This document shows, piece by piece, positions 22,669-32,280 of a stretch of DNA of 64,000 nucleotides. The notes below the pieces were generated by a model, which saw only the letters and a program-made list of their open reading frames with translations, did not search any database and was not told the origin of the DNA. Where the stretch lies: assembly GCA_023665085.1 (NCBI GenBank), contig JAMPEQ010000007.1, forward strand, positions 79,877 to 143,876, read 5' to 3'. Made by a program: the position numbers and the translations under genes. The stretch's first letter is position 1; every line of letters begins with the position of its first letter. This stretch comes from Bacteroides sp. (GTDB lineage Bacteria > Bacillota > Clostridia > Oscillospirales > Acutalibacteraceae).

Positions 22669-24171
22669 ATGTCTGAAAAATACATTATGGCTCTTGATCA
22701 GGGCACAACCTCTTCCCGTGCAATTATCTTTGACAAAAAAGGTAATATTGTTGCCAAGGCTCAAAATGAGTTTACACAGCATTATCCTGAACATGGCTGG
22801 GTTGAGCATGATCCTATGGAAATTTTATTTTCACAGGTAAGTGCAATCCTTTCCTGCTTAAGACTTGAAAAGGTTAATCCTAAAGATATTGCAGGAATTG
22901 GTATAACTAACCAAAGAGAGACCACAATAGTATGGGACAAGGAAACAGGTAAGCCTATTTACAACGCAATCGTATGGCAGTGCAGAAGAACTGCTCAAAC
23001 CTGCGAAGAATTAAAGGCTCAGGGGTTAAGCGAATATGTAAAGGAAACCACCGGACTTTTGATAGATGCCTATTTCAGTGCAACGAAAATTAAATGGATA
23101 CTTGATAATGTTGAAGGTGCAAGAGAAAAGGCAGAAAAAGGAGAGCTGCTTTTCGGAACTGTAGACACATGGCTGATATGGAATCTTACCAACGGAAAAG
23201 TTCATGTTACAGATTACTCAAATGCCTGCAGAACAATGCTGTTTGACATCGATAAGCTTTGCTGGGATCCATACCTTTGTGAAAAGCTTGGTATTCCGAT
23301 GTCAATGCTGCCTGAAGTTAAGCCGTCAAGCTGTATTTACGGAAAGGTTGCAAAAATCACAGGAATTGAGGATATAGAAAATGTAGCAATTGCAGGTGCA
23401 ATAGGCGATCAGCCGGGTGCACTGTTCGGACAGGGCTGTTTTGAAGTGGGCCAGGCAAAGAACACTTACGGAACAGGCTGTTTCCTGCTTATGAACACAG
23501 GAGAAAAGCGTGTAAATTCACGCTCAAATCTTCTTTCAGGTATTGCATGGGGCATAGGCGATAAAATCACTTATTCACTTGAAGGCTCTGCTTTTAATGC
23601 AGGATCTGTTATCAAATGGCTTCGTGATGAGCTTGAACTTATTCATTCCGCACCTGAATGTGATGAGCTGGCTGAACAGGTTGAAGATTCAAACGGCTTA
23701 TATTTTGTTCCTGCATTTACAGGGCTTGGTGCTCCGTATTGGGATATGTATGCCAGAGGAATTATGGTAGGTCTTACAAGAGGTGTAAACAGAAATCACG
23801 TTTGCCGTGCTGTTCTTGAAAGCATTACATACCAGATGACTGATTTGCTGGAGGCTATGATGAGTGACTCTGACATCGTGCTTAAAGATTTAAGAGTTGA
23901 CGGAGGAGCATCTGTATCAGATATCATGATGCAGATTCAGGCTGACATGACGGGCGTTAAGGTAAACAGACCGAAAAATGTTGAAACAACAGCTCTCGGT
24001 GCTGCATACTGTGCAGGTCTTGCAACAGGTGTTTGGGAAAGCATGGAGGAAATTGAAGCCAACCGTGAAGTTGATAAAATATTTATTCCGTCTATGGAGG
24101 TTTCACTTAGAAACAAAAAATATTCTGACTGGAAACGTGCCGTTGAACGTTCACGCAACTGGGAAAGATAA
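22669..24171 (+). CDS. glpK: Glycerol kinase
   Basis: 500-residue FGGY-family kinase that makes glycerol 3-phosphate. The N-terminal ATPase motif is [18 protein letters not shown], with [51 protein letters not shown] and [24 protein letters not shown] ribosome-binding site precedes it. No glpF or glpD is adjacent; an Ldh2-type dehydrogenase follows 20 bases later on the same strand, so a shared transcript for glycerol/lactate/malate metabolism is likely. Confidence 0.96.
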   Translation: MSEKYIMALDQGTTSSRAIIFDKKGNIVAKAQNEFTQHYPEHGWVEHDPMEILFSQVSAILSCLRLEKVNPKDIAGIGITNQRETTIVWDKETGKPIYNAIVWQCRRTAQTCEELKAQGLSEYVKETTGLLIDAYFSATKIKWILDNVEGAREKAEKGELLFGTVDTWLIWNLTNGKVHVTDYSNACRTMLFDIDKLCWDPYLCEKLGIPMSMLPEVKPSSCIYGKVAKITGIEDIENVAIAGAIGDQPGALFGQGCFEVGQAKNTYGTGCFLLMNTGEKRVNSRSNLLSGIAWGIGDKITYSLEGSAFNAGSVIKWLRDELELIHSAPECDELAEQVEDSNGLYFVPAFTGLGAPYWDMYARGIMVGLTRGVNRNHVCRAVLESITYQMTDLLEAMMSDSDIVLKDLRVDGGASVSDIMMQIQADMTGVKVNRPKNVETTALGAAYCAGLATGVWESMEEIEANREVDKIFIPSMEVSLRNKKYSDWKRAVERSRNWER

Positions 24172-24191
24172 TATAAAAGGAGATTTTTATT

Positions 24192-25352
24192 ATGGGTAAA
24201 GTAGTATGTCCTTGGGCATTAATCACAGATTTTGTAACTGACGCTTTTGTCGGCTATGGAATTCCAAGAGAGGACGCAGAAATCTGCACAGATATTTTGC
24301 TCGAATCAGACAAGCGTGGTATTGAAAGCCATGGCTGCAACAGATTCAAGCCTATTTATCTTGACAGAATAAGAGACGGTATTCAGAATCCTGTCACTAA
24401 TTTTGAAATAATTAAAGAAACCGAAACTACCGCTGTTGTAGACGGTCATGACGGAATGGGACAGGTTATCGGCTACAAAGCAATGCAGATGGCTATTGAC
24501 AAGGCTAAAAAGTACGGTATGGGTATGGTTGCAGTTCGTAATTCATGCCACTACGGTATTGCAGGCTACTATGCAACTCAGGCTACCGAGCAGGGTTGTA
24601 TAGGATTAACAGGTACCAACGCAAGACCTTCAGTTGCTCCAACCTTTGGTGTTGAGGGAATGTTTGGTACAAATCCGCTTACAGTCGGTATTCCTTCTGA
24701 TGACAAATTTGACTTTGTTATTGACTGTGCAACATCTATTACACAGAATGGTAAAATTGAGTATTATGAAAGAATCGGAGAGAATGTTCATCCCGGTACA
24801 ATAATCGGCACAGACGGCGAATCTATAGACGGTGACGCAGGCGTTGCCCTCAAAAAAATTCGTCAGGGTACAGCGGCACTCACAACTCTCGGCGGTATCG
24901 GAGAAGCGCTCGGCGGCTACAAGGGTTACGGCTATGCAATGGTTATCGAACTGCTTTCAGCAATTCTTCAGGACGGCTGGTACGGAAAAGCATTAAACGG
25001 CAAGGATGAAGACGGTAATCTCAGACCATATCATCTCGGTCACTTCTTTATTGCTATCGACACAAACCATTTCCTCGGTGAAGAGCTTGTAAGACAGAAA
25101 GCCGGCGAAATTATCCGCAGTGTCCGCAATTCTAAAAAAGCACCTGACGCAGACAGAATTTACACAGCAGGTGAAAAAGAATATGATATCTGGCAAAGCA
25201 GAAAAGACAGCGGTGTGCCTATCAACGAATCAGTTCAAAAAGAAATTCTTGAAGTTCGTGATGAGCTTGGTCTTGATTATACTTTCCCATGGGAAGATAA
25301 CTACAAGCCATATGCTGACAGAGAAGTAAAATCACACATCGAAAGATATTAA
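24192..25352 (+). CDS. Malate/L-lactate dehydrogenase family protein (Ldh2)
   Basis: 386-residue NAD(P)-dependent 2-hydroxyacid dehydrogenase of the Ldh_2 family (malate, L-lactate, ureidoglycolate, sulfolactate). Seen are SDKRGIESHGCNRF, GHDGMGQVIGYKAM, VRNSCHYGIAGYYA (catalytic His), GTNARPSVAPTFGVEGMFGTNPLTVGIP and GGYKGYGYAMVIELLSAIL. The substrate cannot be fixed from sequence; malate is attractive because malic enzyme follows 72 bases later. AGGAG precedes the ATG and it follows glpK closely. Confidence 0.88.
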   Translation: MGKVVCPWALITDFVTDAFVGYGIPREDAEICTDILLESDKRGIESHGCNRFKPIYLDRIRDGIQNPVTNFEIIKETETTAVVDGHDGMGQVIGYKAMQMAIDKAKKYGMGMVAVRNSCHYGIAGYYATQATEQGCIGLTGTNARPSVAPTFGVEGMFGTNPLTVGIPSDDKFDFVIDCATSITQNGKIEYYERIGENVHPGTIIGTDGESIDGDAGVALKKIRQGTAALTTLGGIGEALGGYKGYGYAMVIELLSAILQDGWYGKALNGKDEDGNLRPYHLGHFFIAIDTNHFLGEELVRQKAGEIIRSVRNSKKAPDADRIYTAGEKEYDIWQSRKDSGVPINESVQKEILEVRDELGLDYTFPWEDNYKPYADREVKSHIERY

Positions 25353-25357
25353 TAACA

Positions 25358-25388
25358 TCAAAAGGGCAGGACAGCCTGTCCTTTTGTC
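25358..25388 (+). terminator. Terminator after the Ldh2-type gene
   Basis: AAAAGGGCAGG and CCTGTCCTTTT pair around ACAG (about 25360-25385), followed by TGTCTTTG. It may only partly separate the downstream malic enzyme gene. Confidence 0.6.
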
Positions 25389-25424
25389 TTTGAAAATTTT
25401 TATATAATATAAGGAGATATAACT

Positions 25425-26597
25425 ATGGATTATCGTAAAGAATCATTAAAGCTTCACGGCGAATGGAAGGGTAAGCTTGAAGTTACTGCAAGGGCTAAGG
25501 TTGGCGATAAAGATGCTCTTTCACTTGCATATACACCCGGTGTTGCCGAACCATGTGTTGCTATTCAGGCAGATTATAACAAGAGCTGGGAGCTTACAAG
25601 ACGCTGGAATATGGTTGCTGTAATTACTGACGGTACTGCTGTACTCGGTCTTGGTGATATTGGTCCGGAAGCAGGCATGCCTGTTATGGAGGGTAAATGT
25701 GTACTCTTCAAGGAGTTCGGTGACGTTGATGCATTTCCTCTTTGTGTTCGCACAAAGAATGTTGATGAAATTGTTGAAACAATATACAACATCAGCGGAT
25801 CATTCGGCGGAATTAACCTTGAAGATATTGCTGCTCCTCGCTGCTTTGAAATTGAGGAAAAGCTTAAGGCAAAATGCGACATTCCTATTTTCCATGACGA
25901 TCAGCACGGCACTGCAGTAGTTGTTTCAGCTGCACTTATTAACGCAACAAAGCTTACAGGCAAGGCACTTGCTGACTGCAAAGCTGTTATCAATGGCTCG
26001 GGAGCTGCAGGAATTGCCATTGCAAAATTACTTATGACTCTCGGTTTAAAAGACGTTATACTTTGTGACAGAACCGGTGCAATCTATGAGGGAAGAGAAA
26101 ATCTCAACTCATCAAAAGAAGCTATTGCAAAGGTTACAAACAGAGAAATGACAAAGGGCTCACTCGTTGATGCTGTTAAGGATACAGATATTTTTATCGG
26201 TGTATCTGCTCCCGGTGTACTTACACAGGAAATGATTAAAACTATGAATGCAGATCCAATTGTTTTGGCAATGGCTAATCCAACACCCGAAATTATGCCT
26301 GATGAAGCAAAGGCTGCAGGTGCAAAAATTGTTGGTACAGGCCGTTCTGATTTTCCAAACCAGATTAACAACGTCGTTGCCTTTCCGGGTATCTTCCGTG
26401 GTGCTCTTGATGTCAGAGCAAGTGATATTACAGAAAATATGAAAATAGCTGCTGCATATGCTATTGCATCACTTGTTGATGATGATAAACTTACACCTGA
26501 TTATATTCTTCCATACGCATTTGACGAAAGAATTAAAGACACTGTTGCAAAAGCAGTAGCTGATGCCGCTGTTAAAGATGGTGTAGCAAGAATCTAA
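25425..26597 (+). CDS. Malic enzyme (oxaloacetate-decarboxylating)
   Basis: 390-residue short-form malic enzyme that decarboxylates malate to pyruvate. Motifs: LSLAYTPGVAEPC, TDGTAVLGLGDIGPEAGMPVMEGK, LEDIAAPRCFEIEEKL, FHDDQHGTAVVVSAALINA, the dinucleotide loop VINGSGAAGIAIAKLL, and FAMANPTPEI-like LAMANPTPEIMPDEA. It has no phosphotransacetylase-like extension. Together with the preceding malate/lactate dehydrogenase-family gene it suggests C4 acid/pyruvate interconversion. An IS200-type element sits between its stop and a strong terminator at 27353. Confidence 0.94.
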   Translation: MDYRKESLKLHGEWKGKLEVTARAKVGDKDALSLAYTPGVAEPCVAIQADYNKSWELTRRWNMVAVITDGTAVLGLGDIGPEAGMPVMEGKCVLFKEFGDVDAFPLCVRTKNVDEIVETIYNISGSFGGINLEDIAAPRCFEIEEKLKAKCDIPIFHDDQHGTAVVVSAALINATKLTGKALADCKAVINGSGAAGIAIAKLLMTLGLKDVILCDRTGAIYEGRENLNSSKEAIAKVTNREMTKGSLVDAVKDTDIFIGVSAPGVLTQEMIKTMNADPIVLAMANPTPEIMPDEAKAAGAKIVGTGRSDFPNQINNVVAFPGIFRGALDVRASDITENMKIAAAYAIASLVDDDKLTPDYILPYAFDERIKDTVAKAVADAAVKDGVARI

Positions 26598-26621
26598 CAT
26601 TCTAAGCAAACAAATAAAACA

Positions 26622-27348
26622 ATCATAACCACCCGTAAAACGGGTGGTTTGCACAAGGGCTAAAAGCCACTGATACTAACCCGCGTCTCAAGGCGCGGGC
26701 TTTCTCTTTGTTCAAGCCTTATTGTATTTGCCGCTTTGGCTACCCCTAAAGGTGTTTAATTTGCAAATGGATCTGTATATTCTTTTACACTCAATTTATC
26801 CAATGCTATATCTGCTTTCTCTTGGTCCTGGATATATTTTTTGATTGTTGATTCATTCAATCCTACTGTGGATACATAATATCTTTCTGCCCAAAAGTGC
26901 CGATTACCAAACTTGTACTTTAAATTTGCGTGTTTATCAAACATCATCAATGCACTTTTACCTTTCAAGTATCCCATAAAACTTGACACACTTGTTTTTG
27001 GTGGTATACTTACTAGTAGATGTACATGATCTGGCATCATATGTCCCTCTATGATTTCCACTCCCTTGTACTTGCATAATGTTCTTATGATTTCCTGCAA
27101 ATCTTTTCGGTACTGATTATATATCACTTTTCTCCTATACTTCGGCACTATCACTATGTGATACTTACACATCCACTTTGTGTGTGATAAGCTATTATAT
27201 TTATTTGCCATAAAATCTCCTTTCTTCTACAATAAGACCTGAACATCTTATTATACCTGATTGGAGATTTTTTGTTTAACTTTCGATGCGCACCCGCATA
27301 GCGGGTGGTTCTTTGTTTGGCTCTTACGAGCCAAACTGCCTAAAGGCA
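26622..27348 (-). mobile_element. IS200/IS605-type insertion sequence (tnpA only)
   Basis: A Y1-transposase gene with subterminal hairpins on both sides, as in IS200-group elements that move as single strands. Left: CCACCCG/CGGGTGG (26630-26648) and CCCGCG/CGCGGG (about 26681-26701). Right: ACCCGC/GCGGGT (27292-27308) and GTTTGGCTC/GAGCCAAAC (27316-27335). No inverted terminal repeats or target duplication are expected for this class. The exact ends are estimated from where hairpins stop; there is no tnpB or guide RNA gene. Confidence 0.75.
26756..27211 (-). CDS. tnpA: IS200/IS605 family transposase TnpA
   Basis: 151-residue Y1 HUH transposase. The HUH motif is HVHLLVSIPP and the catalytic Tyr lies in the C-terminal helix (STIKKYIQDQEKAD). 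NSLSHTKWMCKYHIVIVPKYRRKVIY and FMGYLKGKSALMMFDKH are typical. Length is normal and there is no frameshift, so it may be active. It is transcribed opposite to the malic enzyme gene. Confidence 0.95.
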   Translation of the reverse strand: MANKYNSLSHTKWMCKYHIVIVPKYRRKVIYNQYRKDLQEIIRTLCKYKGVEIIEGHMMPDHVHLLVSIPPKTSVSSFMGYLKGKSALMMFDKHANLKYKFGNRHFWAERYYVSTVGLNESTIKKYIQDQEKADIALDKLSVKEYTDPFAN

Positions 27349-27352
27349 TTAA

Positions 27353-27385
27353 TTAAAAGGAGCTGTAAAACAGCTCCTTTTTTCA
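27353..27385 (+). terminator. Terminator, probably of the malic enzyme gene
   Basis: AAAAGGAGCTG and CAGCTCCTTTT pair around TAAAA and run into six T. It is the first plus-strand terminator downstream of the malic enzyme, now separated from it by the IS200-type element. Confidence 0.8.
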
Positions 27386-27408
27386 TATAAATTATTGTTT
27401 AGCATCCT

Positions 27409-27532
27409 GTGCCGCAGTGTGCATTGTGCGTGCGGCACACGTTTAGAGGGGGTTATCAGGTGGAATTAGCGTAGGCTATCCCCCTGATTCGTTTTCTTGG
27501 TATCGTTCTTTTGCGACTCAAAAGAATGATAC
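27409..27532. repeat. Cluster of three hairpins in a gene-free stretch
   Basis: Between the IS element and the GH30 gene (27386-27617) no gene is seen. The stretch is GC-richer than its surroundings and holds GTGCCGCA/TGCGGCAC (27409-27438), ATCAGG(T)GG paired with CCCCTGAT (about 27455-27488) and a 14-base stem with one G-T pair (27500-27513 with 27519-27532). No T-run follows. It could be a structured RNA, a REP-like unit or an IS relic. Confidence 0.4.
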
Positions 27533-27617
27533 GACCGTGCGTCAGCACAAATATATTTATATAAATAACAATAATACAATAAGCGATGCTTATGCAGATA
27601 AACAACTATTTATCTGC

Positions 27618-29234
27618 TTACATAACCACTGTTACTACTGACATTGCAGGAATTTCAATTTCTGTCTCCCCTGCTTCGCCTTCAGCGGTCTGCTGTAAAT
27701 CAAGCTTATCACTGGTTGTATAAACGGAATACGCATTTTCCGTTTTTAATGAAGTTTTCGCATCATCATTTGTAGTATTAACATATACAACAACTCTTGA
27801 GTCATCCTGATTTACAAATGCACAGCTTGCAACACCGTCAATACCTGAACTGCAGGCAATTCTTGTTGCGCCCTCATTTATGAATTTCGAGAAATTACCA
27901 AGACACCAGTATCTTTTTGAGGTCTGAATATCCTTATGATTATCAGGATTAAGATAAATCAATCCATCAGTGTAAACACCATATGAGCATGCTGTCCACC
28001 AATTCCATTCCTTTGAATTAAGTATAGTAAGATCATCAACAATAACCTTTGCCATTGCAACACCATACTCAATTGTCATTCCGTTAGTGCCATTCTTTTC
28101 CTTTGAAATAAGATCAAACACACCTGTATTTTCATCATTTGTCATCTGACAATATTCAGAGGATGTTATATTGTATGACGGATATTTTTCTGCGAGATAA
28201 TTTGCAGCTTCCTGCTTTGTTTCAGCTGAAGACCAATAAGAATGCATGCTTATACTTGTTTCAGGCTGACTGAAATAATTTCTGATAGCCTTGTTTTTAA
28301 ACACATATTTTGGTCCTTTTCCCAAAATACAATCAAGATACGCACCTGTGGTGCTACCCTTTCCCTCAGCCGCACCTGAATCAAAAGCAGATATTTTTAC
28401 ACCTTTTTTGTCAAGCTCAGATTCATCAAATTTATTTATCATAACATTCAGCAAATCTCTTGCCTCTGTCTTGGAGTAATGACAACCCTCCTGATTAACT
28501 GAATATGTACCGTCATCATTATACCATGCTGCCCAGCTATACTGTGGCTCGTTGATCGGTGAAACATCAGTTACTCTGTAACCGTCATTCACAAAATACT
28601 CTGCTGATTTATAGATGTAATCTGCAAACGCTTCATAATTTGAAGAATCAAGATTAGTAACCCACGGATCATCTTCTTTTATAGGCGCACCATAGCCTGC
28701 ACCATTTTTTGTTAATAAAACAGGTGCAGAATTAGAAAACAGCGTTACTCTCAAATCATCACCAGCTGATTTTTTAGCCAGTGAAAGACAATTTTGTGCC
28801 GCAGAATCAGCAGTAAAATCATAAGAGCCATCAGCATTCAGAAAACATTCTGTACCTCTGTTTTCTGTAAGTATATGCTCGTCTCCCTTTGAGCCGGCTC
28901 CAAGATTATAACGATAGATATTTAAACCGATACCATTATCCTTGCTGTAAAGCATGTTGATAATTTCCTCACTGTTTTCCCATTTGCCGATATCCTGACT
29001 CCACCAGCATGCTGATGCACCAAAACCATTAATAGCCTGATACGTGACAGTTTCATCAATTTCAGTTTTATTAGTATTAATATTACTGTCTACCCTTTCG
29101 CTGACAGCTGAAGCTATAGGCTTGCTGTTATCAAATCCAACAACACCTATAAATATGTAAGCAATGACAGCAAGTACAGCAACTAAAACTGCTGTCAACA
29201 CACCAAAAAGCACCTTTGTTTTTTTCTTAGCCAT
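27618..29234 (-). CDS. Membrane-anchored GH30-type glycoside hydrolase
   Basis: 538 residues. One membrane anchor (residues ~6-31, after MAKKKTK) places the catalytic domain outside the cell. The GH30 (beta/alpha)8 domain shows INGFGASACWWSQDIG, YRYNLGAG, LFSNSAPVLLTKNG, acid/base Glu in SPINEPQYSW (~229) and the likely nucleophile Glu in SSEYCQMTND (~359), followed by the beta side domain. The LFSNS(P/A)P pattern is closest to the endo-beta-1,6-galactanase branch (GH30_5), rather than glucuronoxylanases, but this is inference. Start 29234 is supported by GAGGTGG. The catalytic half of the protein at 35997 is a paralogue. Confidence 0.85.
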   Translation of the reverse strand: MAKKKTKVLFGVLTAVLVAVLAVIAYIFIGVVGFDNSKPIASAVSERVDSNINTNKTEIDETVTYQAINGFGASACWWSQDIGKWENSEEIINMLYSKDNGIGLNIYRYNLGAGSKGDEHILTENRGTECFLNADGSYDFTADSAAQNCLSLAKKSAGDDLRVTLFSNSAPVLLTKNGAGYGAPIKEDDPWVTNLDSSNYEAFADYIYKSAEYFVNDGYRVTDVSPINEPQYSWAAWYNDDGTYSVNQEGCHYSKTEARDLLNVMINKFDESELDKKGVKISAFDSGAAEGKGSTTGAYLDCILGKGPKYVFKNKAIRNYFSQPETSISMHSYWSSAETKQEAANYLAEKYPSYNITSSEYCQMTNDENTGVFDLISKEKNGTNGMTIEYGVAMAKVIVDDLTILNSKEWNWWTACSYGVYTDGLIYLNPDNHKDIQTSKRYWCLGNFSKFINEGATRIACSSGIDGVASCAFVNQDDSRVVVYVNTTNDDAKTSLKTENAYSVYTTSDKLDLQQTAEGEAGETEIEIPAMSVVTVVM

Positions 29235-29255
29235 AATCCACCTCTTAAAAACACA

Positions 29256-29294
29256 AGGATTCCCCGAAAAACAATATATTTCTTTGGGAATCCT
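29256..29294 (-). terminator. Terminator after uxuB
   Basis: AGGATTCCC (29256-29264) pairs with GGGAATCCT (29286-29294). Read on the minus strand the stem is followed by TTGTGTTTTT, ending the uxuA-uxuB transcript before the GH30 gene. Confidence 0.65.
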
Positions 29295-29312
29295 CATTTT
29301 GTATTATTTTAA

Positions 29313-30164
29313 TTATACACCTGAGTATGCATTAAAACCGCCGTCAACAGCAATATTAACACCTGTGATAAAGCCCGAATAAGCCTCATCACAAAGGAAA
29401 AGAAGAGTTCCAGCAAGCTCTTCAGGCTCACCGAATCTGTCCATTGGTGTAGCGGCAAGAATTTTACCTGTTCTCTCAGTCGGAGTACCGTCTTCATTCC
29501 AAAGAAGAGAAGCATTCTGTTTTGTAGAGAAAAATCCCGGGGCAATGGCATTAACTCTGATACCCAGCGGTGCAAAGTGAACGGCCATCCATTCCGTAAA
29601 ATTCTTTACAGCAGCCTTGGCAGCACTATATGCAGGAATACGTGTAAGCGGACGGTAAGCATTCATTGATGTTACCATAATAATAGTACCATTTTCCTTT
29701 TCAGCCATATCCTTTGCAAAGACCTGTGTAGGTATAAGAGTTCCAAGGAAATTAAGATTAAATACAAAACTTATGCCATTAGGATCAAGATCAAAAAAGG
29801 TTTTAATATTTTCATCCTTCTGCACAAGGTCAACCTTTTCAAGAGTATCCTTTGTAGTTGTTCCCTTTGGATTATTACCACCGGCACCATTTAAAAGAAT
29901 ATCGCATGTGCCGAGCTTTTCATTGATAATCTTTCTTGCATTCTCCATAGACTCAAGCTCAAGAACATTACATCCTACAGCAATAGCCTCACCGCCTGCA
30001 TTATTGATTTCATCAGCACACTGCTGTGCAGCAGCTTCGTTCAAATCAAGAACAGCAATTCTGCATCCTTGTTCTGCCAACGTTTTTGCAAATGATGCAC
30101 AAAGAACTCCGCCGCCGCCTGTTACAACTGCAACCTTGCCTTTTAAATTATCGTGTTTAAACAT
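29313..30164 (-). CDS. uxuB: SDR-family D-mannonate oxidoreductase (fructuronate reductase)
   Basis: 283-residue short-chain dehydrogenase with NAD-binding GGGGVLCASFAKTLAEQG (~16-33), NGAGGNNP, catalytic Ser in MVTSMNAYRPLTRIPAYSAAKAAV (Tyr and Lys of the YxxxK motif) and a C-terminal DGGFNAYSGV. Its place directly behind uxuA (3 bases between stop and ATG) matches Bacillus YjmF, the SDR-type enzyme that interconverts fructuronate and mannonate. It therefore most likely works in glucuronate breakdown. SDR specificity is always uncertain without context, but here the context is strong. Confidence 0.85.
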   Translation of the reverse strand: MFKHDNLKGKVAVVTGGGGVLCASFAKTLAEQGCRIAVLDLNEAAAQQCADEINNAGGEAIAVGCNVLELESMENARKIINEKLGTCDILLNGAGGNNPKGTTTKDTLEKVDLVQKDENIKTFFDLDPNGISFVFNLNFLGTLIPTQVFAKDMAEKENGTIIMVTSMNAYRPLTRIPAYSAAKAAVKNFTEWMAVHFAPLGIRVNAIAPGFFSTKQNASLLWNEDGTPTERTGKILAATPMDRFGEPEELAGTLLFLCDEAYSGFITGVNIAVDGGFNAYSGV

Positions 30165-30167
30165 AAT

Positions 30168-31238
30168 TTATTTTTCCTTTCTGCTTTTTTCAACGGCTTC
30201 CCAAAGTCCGTTAAGATAGCTGACGCCCAGTGCCCTGTCAAACAAGCCATAGCCGGGACGAGCAACCTCTCCCCAAATCATTCTGCCATGGTCAGGACGG
30301 ATATATCCGTTAAATCCAACCTCCTGAAGAGCTTTTACTATCTCATACATATCAAGAGAGCCTGCCGCACTTTCATGAGCAGTTTCATTAAACCACTGAT
30401 TGTTTATTGATACGTTTCTAAGATGAGCAAAATAAATTCTGTCACCTGCCGCCTTAATAATTTCAACCATATCATTATCAGGACTTGCACCAAGAGAGCC
30501 TGTGCAAAGTGTAATGCCGTTATACTTGCTTGGAACAATATTAAGAAGCTTTTCAATTGCTTCTTTACCTGTGATTATTCTCGGCAGACCGAAAATAGAC
30601 CATGGCGGATCATCGGGATGAATAGCCATTTTGACATCGCATTCCTCACAAACAGGCATAATAGCCTCAAGAAAATACTTGAGATTTGCCCACAAATCAT
30701 CTGCTGTAATACCCTTGTATTTTTCAAACAGCTCCTTGATTTCACCCATTCTTTCGGTTTCCCAACCGGGCATAGCATAGCCGTTTGAATTATCATCGAT
30801 TTCTTTAAACATATCTTCAGGTGACTTGCCCTCAACCTGCTTGCCATCGTAACAAAGACATGTAGAGCCGTCGGGAAGCGGCATATAAAGGTCTGTTCTT
30901 GTCCAATCGAATACAGGCATAAAATTATAGCAGATTACTTTAACTCCTACCTTTGAAAGATTGCGGATAGATTTTTTATAATTTTCAATCAACTGTTCAC
31001 GGCTCGGCAGACCAAGCTTAATATCCTCGTGAACATTAACGCTTTCGATACATTCCATAGTCAGACCGGCAGCAGTAATTTCATCGTACATTTTCTGCAC
31101 ATCCTCCATCTCCCATGCCTCTCCTGCAGGAAGATAATGAAGAGCGGGTACAACACCGACTACACCGGGAATTTGTTTGATTTGCTCAAGAGAAACAGTA
31201 TCCTTCTCTTTACCAAACCAACGGAAAGTCATTTGCAT
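30168..31238 (-). CDS. uxuA: Mannonate dehydratase
   Basis: 356 residues. Dehydrates D-mannonate to 2-keto-3-deoxygluconate in hexuronate catabolism. Seen are MQMTFRWFG at the N-terminus, IPGVVGVVPALHYLP, CYNFMPVFDWTRTDL, MAIHPDDPPWSIFGLPRI, LCTGSLGASPDND, YFAHLRNV and YIRPDHGRMIWGE, all family signatures including metal ligands. GGAGG lies 7 bases before the ATG. First gene of the uxuA-uxuB pair; uronic acids released from plant polysaccharide by nearby hydrolases are plausible inputs. No kdgK/kdgA is present in the window. Confidence 0.96.
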   Translation of the reverse strand: MQMTFRWFGKEKDTVSLEQIKQIPGVVGVVPALHYLPAGEAWEMEDVQKMYDEITAAGLTMECIESVNVHEDIKLGLPSREQLIENYKKSIRNLSKVGVKVICYNFMPVFDWTRTDLYMPLPDGSTCLCYDGKQVEGKSPEDMFKEIDDNSNGYAMPGWETERMGEIKELFEKYKGITADDLWANLKYFLEAIMPVCEECDVKMAIHPDDPPWSIFGLPRIITGKEAIEKLLNIVPSKYNGITLCTGSLGASPDNDMVEIIKAAGDRIYFAHLRNVSINNQWFNETAHESAAGSLDMYEIVKALQEVGFNGYIRPDHGRMIWGEVARPGYGLFDRALGVSYLNGLWEAVEKSRKEK

Positions 31239-31270
31239 AGCGTTACCTCCTTGTGTTTAATATTCATTAT

Positions 31271-31299
31271 ATTTTACCATATCACAAAAAGGCTTTCAA
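31271..31299 (-). promoter_or_regulatory. Probable uxuA promoter
   Basis: On the minus strand TTGAAA (31299-31294), 17 bases, then TAAAAT (31276-31271), about 30 bases before the uxuA start. No clear operator palindrome was seen. Confidence 0.55.
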
Positions 31300-31308
31300 G
31301 ACATAATA

Positions 31309-32280
31309 TTATTTTCTTCTTACAATATAGGCACATGAAAGAGTGCATTTATCATTATCCATTTTGAACTTTTCTGTTTTATTGATTATTTCAAAATCTT
31401 CAAGCTCTTTTTCTACCAAAATATTCAATTTCTTTTTTGCAAGATCCTTAAGCTGTTTATCGTTAAGCCTTCTTTCTTTAGTTTCAACATAGCTTTCCTC
31501 TATGCGTTCTATATTTATAGGAATAGACACGCCCTTTATTTCAAGAAAATCAACACTGCTTGACGAAATATCACCTTTTTTATAATTAATGTACAAAGGT
31601 ATTTCTATGCCAAAGAAATTCAGCCTTTTATAAACTTTTTTACTTTTTACGGCAATATCAAGCTGATTTCTGTAAGCCACAGTTTCCAGCTCTTTTCTAA
31701 GTACTTTATTTCCCTGAAGAAGATCTTCGTCGGCATCATCAGGTGCAGGAGTTTTTTCGTTAATTTCAACCATTGCAACAGCACCGTCACGATTAATATG
31801 AACCCATGAAATCTCATCAAACTCACCCATCATTGCTAAAGCCAAATGATCTCGACTGACACTGCTCCACATAGTTCCCGCCTTGAAATTATTTTGTTCC
31901 AGAAATGAGCAAATTGAAGTATCGCTGACAGTGCTGTTGCCTTCTACCTCCACTTTCCACACAAAAGAATTCAGCAATGAAACAATAAGTACAAAGGCAA
32001 ACGCACCTACCATTAACCCCATTCGATTTTTCAGCGGATAAGCAACAAATGGCAGACCGTGTTTTTTATATATTTTTACAACACCGCCGTGACCGTGTGC
32101 AATATGATGAAGCTTTTTATAGACCGAAGCTCTGCAGCTTGCTTTAAAGCCAATTTCAGTTTTGCATATATCACGAATTTCTATGCCCTTGTCAAAACAT
32201 TCTGTTAAAAAATCCTCACAAAAGCCCCCGATAAAATTAAAATCAACATATCCGAATATAAATCTGAAAAAATATATCAC
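31309..32280 (-). CDS. yqfD: Sporulation protein YqfD
   Basis: 323-residue membrane protein of the YqfD/SpoIV family found in endospore formers. N-terminal cytoplasmic part, one membrane segment at ~90-112 (MGLMVGAFAFVLIVSLLNSFVWKVEVEG), then an extracytoplasmic domain with ALAMMGEFDEISWVHINRDGAVAMVEINEKT. It begins 4 bases inside the end of yqfC (ATGA overlap). In Bacillus the pair is transcribed by sigma-E in the mother cell; no promoter was verified here. Confidence 0.9.
   Translation of the reverse strand: MIYFFRFIFGYVDFNFIGGFCEDFLTECFDKGIEIRDICKTEIGFKASCRASVYKKLHHIAHGHGGVVKIYKKHGLPFVAYPLKNRMGLMVGAFAFVLIVSLLNSFVWKVEVEGNSTVSDTSICSFLEQNNFKAGTMWSSVSRDHLALAMMGEFDEISWVHINRDGAVAMVEINEKTPAPDDADEDLLQGNKVLRKELETVAYRNQLDIAVKSKKVYKRLNFFGIEIPLYINYKKGDISSSSVDFLEIKGVSIPINIERIEESYVETKERRLNDKQLKDLAKKKLNILVEKELEDFEIINKTEKFKMDNDKCTLSCAYIVRRK

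Noticed and set aside
26622..27348. TnpB/omega RNA system with the IS200-type element
   Set aside because: Only tnpA is present; the flanking sequence is too short for tnpB and no guide-like RNA could be defined.
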